DNA of 11,412 nucleotides, from NCBI GenBank assembly GCA_002308575.1, contig DBVY01000002.1, positions 21,668 through 33,079 on the forward strand, written 5' to 3'. Below the pieces are notes generated by a model that did no database searches, had not been told where the DNA came from, and saw only the letters and a program-made list of their open reading frames with translations. Source of the DNA: Christensenella sp. UBA1252. GTDB taxonomy: Bacteria; Bacillota; Clostridia; Christensenellales; CAG-1252. A program made the position numbers and the translations under genes. This document shows positions 6,784-11,412 of this stretch, piece by piece; within the stretch, counting starts at the first letter, position 1; each line of letters begins with the position of its first letter.

Positions 6784-6813
6784 ATTATACTTCCTTTCGG
6801 CGAGGGCTGTCAA
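6784..6813 (-). promoter_or_regulatory. Perfect-consensus sigma-A promoter of the ABC operon
   Basis: On the minus strand TTGACA (6813-6808) and TATAAT (6789-6784) are separated by 18 bp. Both hexamers are exact consensus. The predicted start lies near 6777, just before the Shine-Dalgarno of the ATPase gene, so the leader is only about 17 bases. Confidence 0.88.
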
Positions 6814-6844
6814 CACGCGCGCACGTTACCCCACATAAATTCGT

Positions 6845-6873
6845 TTGCGTTCGATAGCGTTTTGGATTATACT
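6845..6873 (+). promoter_or_regulatory. Promoter of gltX
   Basis: TTGCGT (6845-6850) and TATACT (6868-6873) are separated by 17 bp. Transcription would begin near 6880, leaving a leader of about 13 bases that holds only the GGAGG (6883-6887). There is no room for a T-box or other leader regulator. It is divergent from the ABC promoter 31 bp away. Confidence 0.7.
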
Positions 6874-6892
6874 TGTATACACGGAGGAAATT

Positions 6893-8323
6893 ATGGAAGT
6901 TCGCACGAGATTTGCCCCGAGTCCGACGGGGTTTATGCATATCGGAAACCTGCGCACCGCGCTTTACGCCTACCTGTTTGCGAAAGCGAACGGCGGTAAA
7001 TTCATCGTCCGCATCGAGGACACCGATCAAGGACGTTACGTCGAAGGAGCGGTGGACGTCATTTTCAACACGTTGAAACAAGCCGGCATCGATTACGACG
7101 AAGGCCCCGGAAAGGAAGCCTCGCCGGACAGTTACGTGCAGAGCGAACGCAAAGCGATCTATAAAAAGTACGCGGAAGAACTGATCCGCCGCGGCGGCGC
7201 CTATTACTGCTTCTGCAAAGGGCGCGATATGACGGACGGCGGCACGGTCAAATACGACAAGCGCTGCTATCGCCTCTCCAAAGAGGAAGTGGAAGCGCGC
7301 CTTGCGCGCGGCGAAAGCTACGTCGTTCGCCAAAACATTCCCGAAACGGACGGCGTCAGCTCCTACACCGACCTCGTGTACGGCGAGATCAGCGTCGCCT
7401 ACAAAGATATGGAAGACGCGGTGCTTTTGAAGAGCGACGGCATGCCGACCTATAACTTCGCGAACGTCGTGGACGACCATTTGATGGGCATCACGCACGT
7501 GATCCGCGGCAACGAATATCTTTCGAGCACGCCGAAGTACAATTTGATCTACGACGCGTTCGGCTGGGAGCGCCCGCAGTACATTCACCTGCCCCCGATC
7601 ATGAAGGACAAGGAGCGCAAGCTCAGCAAGCGCTACGGCGACGCGAATTTCGACGATTTCGTCAAAAAAGGTTATCTGCCCGAAGCGATCGTCAACTATA
7701 TCGCCCTGCTCGGTTGGAGCCCGAAGAACAACGAGGAAATGCTCTCGATGGACGAACTGATCCGCCTGTTCTCGGTGGACGGCGTCTGCATCTCTCCCGC
7801 GATCTTCGACGAGGCGAAACTTCGCTGGCTGAATGGGAACTATATCAAGAAAATGACCGTGCCCGAGTTCATCAAGGCGGCGAAACCCTTCCTCGACGCG
7901 TCCAAGGTCGGCGGCAAATATAATTACGAACTCTTAGCGCCCCTTCTGATCCCGCGCGTGGAGATCCTTTCCGAGATCCCCTCGCTCGTGGACTTCCTCG
8001 AAGAGTACGGCCCCTTCGACCTTTCCCTCTTCGACCATCAAAAGATGAAGACGAACGCCGCGCTCGCAAAAACGGCGATCGAAAAGGCGCTCCCCGCGAT
8101 CGAACAAATGCAAATTTGGGATATGACCGAACTGCACGACCTGCTCGTCCGCGAAGCCGAAGCGGCGGGCATGAAGAAAGGACAAATGCTTTGGTCCTTC
8201 CGCATCGCGATCACAGGAAGAGCCTCGACCCCCGGCGGCGCGACCGAAATGGCGGAACTCCTCGGCAAGGACGAAACCGTTCGACGCTTGAAGTTCGCGC
8301 TCGATCTCCTTGAAAACGCGTAA
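6893..8323 (+). CDS. gltX: Glutamyl-tRNA synthetase
   Basis: A 476-residue class I synthetase that charges tRNA with glutamate, and probably also tRNA-Gln in organisms using the GatCAB route. The Rossmann domain has the HIGH motif as HIGN (16-19, inside RFAPSPTGFMHIGNLRTALY) and the KMSKS motif as KLSKR (243-247). IEDTDQGR at 41-48 and SDGMPTYNFANVVDDHLMG at 181-199 are also typical. A CxC pair (106, 108) and Cys125 recall the zinc site of E. coli GluRS, but the fourth ligand is not evident. Residues beyond about 330 form the anticodon-binding helical domain. Length is normal. The start at 6893 follows GGAGG by 5 bases; an in-frame start at 6845 would overlap the promoter. Confidence 0.97.
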   Translation: MEVRTRFAPSPTGFMHIGNLRTALYAYLFAKANGGKFIVRIEDTDQGRYVEGAVDVIFNTLKQAGIDYDEGPGKEASPDSYVQSERKAIYKKYAEELIRRGGAYYCFCKGRDMTDGGTVKYDKRCYRLSKEEVEARLARGESYVVRQNIPETDGVSSYTDLVYGEISVAYKDMEDAVLLKSDGMPTYNFANVVDDHLMGITHVIRGNEYLSSTPKYNLIYDAFGWERPQYIHLPPIMKDKERKLSKRYGDANFDDFVKKGYLPEAIVNYIALLGWSPKNNEEMLSMDELIRLFSVDGVCISPAIFDEAKLRWLNGNYIKKMTVPEFIKAAKPFLDASKVGGKYNYELLAPLLIPRVEILSEIPSLVDFLEEYGPFDLSLFDHQKMKTNAALAKTAIEKALPAIEQMQIWDMTELHDLLVREAEAAGMKKGQMLWSFRIAITGRASTPGGATEMAELLGKDETVRRLKFALDLLENA

Positions 8324-8342
8324 AAAGATCCGAAAGACAACG

Positions 8343-8373
8343 AAAAAAGACGCGAAACATCGCGTCTTTTTTT
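8343..8373. terminator. Bidirectional intrinsic terminator of gltX and the 8398-8844 gene
   Basis: A 6-bp GC-rich stem (GACGCG/CGCGTC) is extended by six A-T pairs and closed by an AAACAT loop. It is followed by a seven-base T-run on the plus strand and preceded by a six-base A-run, which serves as the T-run for minus-strand transcription. It sits 20 bases after the gltX stop and 25 bases beyond the stop of the convergent gene. Confidence 0.92.
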
Positions 8374-8397
8374 GTCTTGATTATTCGGGAATCGGGC

Positions 8398-8844
8398 TTA
8401 TTTCTTCGAAACGACGCCGTAGAACCCAAACGCACACGCGCCGAACAAAGAGAAGATACCGCTCATAATCGCGCCCGCGCCGATCTTGATCAGCTCGGAA
8501 TCCGCAACGTCCAAAAGACCTTTTATGCAGAAGAACAAGATGCCGGCAATGAAAGCAAAAAGAGCCGCGACAAACGCAATGATCCAACCGAACTTGAAGT
8601 TGATCTTAAAGACTTTGATCGCGCACAGACCGACCGCGATCACAAGCGAAAGGATCGTAAAGATCAACGCGAATACAAGCCCGACGCAAGTCGAATCGCC
8701 GTTTGAGATGCAATCGTAAACCGAAGCGGTCGTCGTCGTGCCGAGAAGCGTCACGGACGTTCCCGGAGCAAGCATCAACAGAAGCACAAGCACGGGAAAC
8801 AAAATACAGCAACCCAAAACAATGTAATCCAAATACTTTTTCAT
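8398..8844 (-). CDS. Four-helix membrane protein of unknown function
   Basis: A 148-residue protein I do not recognise. It has four clear hydrophobic segments at about 8-26, 55-77, 85-108 and 118-143. A threonine-rich extracytoplasmic-type loop lies between the first two and contains Cys45 and Cys53 (VYDCISNGDSTCVG), which could form a disulfide if exposed. Both termini are lysine-rich (MKKY, VSKK), consistent with cytoplasmic ends. The start is supported by AGGAG about 8 bases upstream. It is coding rather than shadow because composition is strongly hydrophobic and helix-patterned and a shared terminator follows. No promoter is obvious upstream; the region there is the structured element at 8894-9011. 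Confidence 0.8.
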   Translation of the reverse strand: MKKYLDYIVLGCCILFPVLVLLLMLAPGTSVTLLGTTTTASVYDCISNGDSTCVGLVFALIFTILSLVIAVGLCAIKVFKINFKFGWIIAFVAALFAFIAGILFFCIKGLLDVADSELIKIGAGAIMSGIFSLFGACAFGFYGVVSKK

Positions 8845-8893
8845 AAAAAATCTCCTTTTTTGATTTTTTTATTCTTAATAATCCCGGTTTATA

Positions 8894-9011
8894 CGGCTTT
8901 GGAGATTGATGCGAATGCGAGGCACGACGAGGCGACGCGATTGAGCGTACTCCTCGTACGTGATTTCGCGACGAAGTCAGAAACGAAGCAGTTGCGCAAT
9001 ATACAAAGCCG
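8894..9011. repeat. Noncoding inverted-repeat structured element
   Basis: A 118-bp stretch bounded by imperfect inverted ends: CGGCTTTGGAGATTG on the left and, as its complement on the right, CGGCTTTGTATATTG (13 of 15 match). At the centre CGTAC-TCCTC-GTACG (8946-8960) forms a hairpin, enclosed by CGCGA/TCGCG arms (8936-8940 and 8966-8970). TTGCGCAA (8992-8999) is an 8-bp palindrome. No credible frame or ribosome site occurs in it. It could be a small dispersed repeat (MITE-like) or a structured RNA in the lysS 3' region. A second copy does not occur in the window, so repetition elsewhere in the genome is a guess. No clean target-site duplication is visible. Confidence 0.45.
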
Positions 9012-9020
9012 CAAAAGCAA

Positions 9021-9046
9021 GCGAGTACGCCGCTATACGCGCTCGC
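9021..9046 (-). other. Hairpin abutting the lysS stop codon
   Basis: GCGAG (9021-9025) pairs with CTCGC (9042-9046), with an inner CGC/GCG helix and a two-base bulge. On the minus strand it is followed by TTGCTTTTGC, a poor T-tract. It may weakly terminate lysS or be part of the adjacent structured element. Its last base is also part of the lysS stop codon. Confidence 0.4.
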
Positions 9047-10524
9047 TACTTCAAGGGCTTCATCGTCGGGAACAACAACACATCACGGATAGACTTCGAA
9101 TCCGTCAGGAACATCACCATCCTGTCGATCCCGATGCCGAGACCGCCCGTCGGCGGCATTCCGTACTCCAAAGCGGTACAGAAATCTTCGTCGTAGGGTT
9201 GGGCTTCATCGTCACCCTGCGCTTTCGCCGCCATTTGCGCTTCGAAACGCTTTCTTTGATCCAACGGATCGTTCAACTCGCTGAACGCGTTTCCGCCCTC
9301 GGACGAGCAGATAAAGAACTCAAAGCGTTCGGTCAAACGGGGATCGGACGGCTTTCTCTTGGCGAGCGGGCTGACCTCGACCGGATAATCGGTGATGAAG
9401 ACGGGACCCGTCAATTTCTCCTCGACGAACGCGTCGAAGACGTTATAGAGCGCGTTGCCCCACGAGGTATCTTCCTTCATATCGAGCCCCATTTTATTGC
9501 CGCGCGCGATCAGTTCGGGAAGGGGATCGTTGTCGAAATCCATTCCCGTATACTTTTTGACGGCTTCGACCATCGTCAGCCTTTCCCACGGCGTTTGCAA
9601 ATGCAAGTCTTGCCCTTGGTAATTGATATCGAGCGAACCGACGACTTTCATCGCCGCGGCGGTGTAAAGCTCTTCGGTGATGCGCATCATCTCGTGATAA
9701 TCGACATAAGCTTGGTAGATCTCGATCGTCGTAAATTCGGGGTTGTGCTTGGTGTCCATACCCTCGTTGCGGAACTGTCTGCCGATCTCATAGACCTTTT
9801 CGAAGCCGCCGACGATACAGCGCTTCAAATGAAGCTCCGTTGCGATACGCATATACATATCGATATCGAGCGTGTTGTGGTGCGTGATGAACGGGCGAGC
9901 GTTCGCGCCGCCGGCAAGGGTGTTCAAAACGGGGGTTTCGACCTCGATAAAGCCCTTCCCGTCCAAGACTTCGCGGATCGTGGAAATGATCTTGCTGCGC
10001 TTAATGAAAACGTCCTTAACTTCGGGGTTCGCGATCAGATCGACGTAACGCTGACGATAGCGCAAGTCGGTATCTTGCAGCCCGTGGAACTTCTCGGGAA
10101 GGGGCAAAAGGGATTTGGAAAGAAGGGTGTAGCCCTTCGCGTGAACGCTGATCTCGCCGGTTTGCGTGCGGAACACGAAACCCTTTACGCCGATGATATC
10201 GCCGATATCGAGCTGCTTAAACGCCATATATTCGGCTTCGCCGATATCGTCCCTTCTGACGTAAATTTGGATTTTTCCTTCTCCGTCCAAAATATGCGCG
10301 AAACTCGCTTTACCCATAATGCGGCGGGAAACGAGCCTGCCCGCGATCGAAACTTCTTTCCCGTCGAGCGCGTCCGCCGCCTGTTTGATCTCGTCGGACG
10401 AATGCGTTTTTTCGTACTTAACGATCGTAAACGGGTCCTCGCCTTTCTCAACGAGAGCGGCAAGCTTCGACATTCTTACTTTTTTTGCTTCCTGTACGTT
10501 TTCCAAGGTGTTCTGTTCTTCCAT
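9046..10524 (-). CDS. lysS: Lysyl-tRNA synthetase, class II
   Basis: A 492-residue enzyme that charges tRNA-Lys. The N-terminal OB-fold anticodon domain spans about 55-150 ([20 protein letters not shown]). The class II catalytic core follows: motif 1 around 190-211 ([20 protein letters not shown]), motif 2 at 251-273 ([20 protein letters not shown]), the lysine-site strand [10 protein letters not shown] at 411-420, and motif 3 at about 459-480 ([12 protein letters not shown] ending in SIRD). Length and order are standard. The start at 10524 has AGGAG about 7 bases upstream. It lies downstream of greA, but the greA terminator (10562-10594) intervenes and no separate promoter is visible. Confidence 0.98.
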   Translation of the reverse strand: MEEQNTLENVQEAKKVRMSKLAALVEKGEDPFTIVKYEKTHSSDEIKQAADALDGKEVSIAGRLVSRRIMGKASFAHILDGEGKIQIYVRRDDIGEAEYMAFKQLDIGDIIGVKGFVFRTQTGEISVHAKGYTLLSKSLLPLPEKFHGLQDTDLRYRQRYVDLIANPEVKDVFIKRSKIISTIREVLDGKGFIEVETPVLNTLAGGANARPFITHHNTLDIDMYMRIATELHLKRCIVGGFEKVYEIGRQFRNEGMDTKHNPEFTTIEIYQAYVDYHEMMRITEELYTAAAMKVVGSLDINYQGQDLHLQTPWERLTMVEAVKKYTGMDFDNDPLPELIARGNKMGLDMKEDTSWGNALYNVFDAFVEEKLTGPVFITDYPVEVSPLAKRKPSDPRLTERFEFFICSSEGGNAFSELNDPLDQRKRFEAQMAAKAQGDDEAQPYDEDFCTALEYGMPPTGGLGIGIDRMVMFLTDSKSIRDVLLFPTMKPLK

Positions 10525-10561
10525 AATCGCTCCTGTCCGCCGCGGTTTTCCTTGCAGGCGG

Positions 10562-10594
10562 AAAAAAGGCGCATTCGCTTTTCCGCGAATGCGC
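10562..10594 (-). terminator. Intrinsic terminator after greA
   Basis: On the minus strand a perfect 10-bp stem (GCGCATTCGC/GCGAATGCGC, 10569-10594, GGAAAA loop) is followed after one C by six Ts (10567-10562). It begins 5 bases beyond the greA stop. A second, smaller hairpin (TCCGCC/GGCGGA, 10536-10562) lies between it and the lysS ribosome site. Confidence 0.88.
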
Positions 10595-10599
10595 TTTCC

Positions 10600-11070
10600 T
10601 TATTTGCGGATGTTCAAGATCTTATATTGACTTACGCCCGCGGGTGCTTTAACGTCCACGATCTCGTTCTTCTTATGCCCGATCAACGCCGCGCCGAGAA
10701 TGGATTCGTTCGAGATCTTGTGATCGGCGTAATTCGCTTCCGCGCTGCCGACGATCTTGAATTCTTCGATCTCGTCGTATTCGATATCGTGCACTTTTAC
10801 ATAGCAACCGACGCTGACGACCGTCGTGTCGATCGCTTCGCCGTCGATGACTTTCGCGAGCTTCAACGTTTCTTCGAGCTCGCGAATATGCCCTTCCACG
10901 ATGCCCTGCTCGTCCTTCGCCGCGTCGTATTCCGCGTTCTCGCTGAGGTCGCCGAATTCGCGGGCGAGTTTCACCCTCTCGGCTGCCTCGGGCCTTTTAT
11001 GCTTGATATAAAAATCGAGCTCTTCTTCTAACTTCTTATAACCCTCTTTGGTGAGTACGATCTCAGCCAT
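10600..11070 (-). CDS. greA: Transcription elongation factor GreA
   Basis: A 156-residue factor that enters the RNA polymerase secondary channel and stimulates cleavage of backtracked RNA. The N-terminal coiled coil (about 1-75) carries the acidic tip in FGDLSENAEYDAAKDEQ (about 39-55), where the family's catalytic Asp and Glu lie. The C-terminal FKBP-like domain follows (about 80-156, with GSAEANYADHKISNESILGAA split around residue 110-130). Full length, and typical of the family. The start at 11070 follows AAAGGAGA by about 4 bases. The leader forms two small hairpins. greA next to lysS is a common arrangement in Bacillota. Confidence 0.97.
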   Translation of the reverse strand: MAEIVLTKEGYKKLEEELDFYIKHKRPEAAERVKLAREFGDLSENAEYDAAKDEQGIVEGHIRELEETLKLAKVIDGEAIDTTVVSVGCYVKVHDIEYDEIEEFKIVGSAEANYADHKISNESILGAALIGHKKNEIVDVKAPAGVSQYKILNIRK

Positions 11071-11082
11071 AATCTCTCCTTT

Positions 11083-11113
11083 CTCTCTTTCGAGAGAGCC
11101 GCGTAAAAGCGGC
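11083..11113 (-). other. Two adjacent hairpins in the greA leader
   Basis: On the minus strand GCCGC-TTTTAC-GCGGC (11113-11098) is followed immediately, sharing one base, by CTCTCT-CGAA-AGAGAG (11098-11083). The second stem ends one base before the AAAGGAGA ribosome site. A self-complementary GGCGCGCGCC at 11111-11120 could form a competing fold. The role is unknown; proximity to the ribosome site suggests an effect on translation or mRNA stability. Confidence 0.5.
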
Positions 11114-11148
11114 GCGCGCCTCTTCTTCCGAAGCGCGAAATGCGGGAT

Positions 11149-11182
11149 AAAAAAAGCGCAAACTCGATCGCCTGCGCTTTTT
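11149..11182 (-). terminator. Intrinsic terminator after rpsR
   Basis: On the minus strand GCGCA and TGCGC (11156-11160 and 11173-11177), extended by A-T pairs and closed by a 12-base loop, are followed by seven Ts (11155-11149). It starts 8 bases beyond the rpsR stop. The A-run on the other side would also permit plus-strand termination, but no gene needs it. Confidence 0.88.
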
Positions 11183-11190
11183 CTTCCGAA

Positions 11191-11412
11191 TTATTCTTTA
11201 TCGGAACCCGGCTCGGGCAAAAGCGCCATCACTCTCGCGCGTTTGATTGCGGTCGCGAGAAGTCTTTGGTGCTTCGCGCAAACGCCCGTGGAACGCCTGG
11301 GAGCGATCTTTCCGCTCTCGGTGATGAACTTTTTGAGCTTTTGCACGTCCTTATAATCGATTTCCGTTACTTTGTCCACGCAGAAAATACAAACTTTTTT
11401 CTTCGCGGGTTT
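11191..11412 (-). CDS. rpsR: 30S ribosomal protein S18, C-terminal part
   Basis: The last 73 residues are present; the frame is open to the right edge, so the first few residues and the ribosome site are missing. [11 protein letters not shown] leads into [36 protein letters not shown] and [15 protein letters not shown], the S18 signature in order. VCIFC and VCAKHQ give the cysteines of the zinc-binding (C+) form of S18; many Bacillota carry C- copies, and duplicate pairs occur in some species. S18 binds the 16S platform next to S6. rpsF and ssb are commonly upstream and would be outside the window. A GTG at 11379 would give a short version, but the conserved residues before it rule that out as the start. 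Confidence 0.96.
   Translation of the reverse strand, partial: KPAKKKVCIFCVDKVTEIDYKDVQKLKKFITESGKIAPRRSTGVCAKHQRLLATAIKRARVMALLPEPGSDKE

Noticed and set aside
6814..6892. T-box or tRNA gene upstream of gltX.
   Set aside because: The predicted leader is about 13 bases and no tRNA-like cloverleaf is visible.
6785..7588. A 267-codon minus-strand frame.
   Set aside because: It is antisense to gltX and overlaps the divergent promoters.
8860..11031. A 723-codon open frame on the plus strand.
   Set aside because: It lies antisense to lysS and greA, is rich in Arg, Asp and Val as expected from the complement of biased codons, has no domain I recognise, and crosses the structured element and two terminators.

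Overview
The window reads as ordinary chromosome of an anaerobic, low-to-mid GC Bacillota. I infer a Clostridia-like gut lineage. The reasons are a class III (oxygen-sensitive) ribonucleotide reductase under tandem NrdR boxes, spore-maturation genes spmA-spmB, a VanW-family surface protein, AGGAGG-type ribosome binding sites, textbook sigma-A promoters and many intrinsic terminators. Placement below class is not supported by anything I can see.

Layout, left to right. 1-949 (minus) is the N-terminal 316 residues of nrdD. Its control region at about 1001-1086 has a strong promoter and two NrdR boxes 32 bp apart. 1241-2619 (plus) is a two-gene unit: a 68-residue superinfection-immunity-like membrane protein whose stop overlaps (ATGA) the start of a 391-residue VanW protein. 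2718-2858 (minus) is a 46-residue zinc-ribbon protein. 2914-3971 (minus) is spmA-spmB, also joined by an ATGA overlap. 4041-6759 (minus) is an ABC exporter ATPase, its 12-helix permease and a small flavin-oxidase-like protein. That operon starts at a perfect-consensus promoter (6784-6813) and ends at a hairpin that runs into the spmA start. 6893-8323 (plus) is gltX with its own promoter and a bidirectional terminator. 8398-8844 (minus) is an unknown four-helix membrane protein. 8894-9046 is a noncoding, inverted-repeat structured element. 9046-11412 (minus) carries rpsR (5' end outside the window), greA and lysS, with terminators after rpsR and after greA.

Most of the window is housekeeping: dNTP supply, glutamyl- and lysyl-tRNA charging, transcript-cleavage rescue and ribosome structure. 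Envelope and export functions lie between. No phage, transposase, CRISPR array, toxin-antitoxin pair or defence cassette is recognisable, and I do not see a clearly new multi-gene system. The items most worth a second look are the structured element at 8894-9046, the spmA start that lies under a terminator-like hairpin, the NrdR boxes, and the coupled immunity-like/VanW gene pair.
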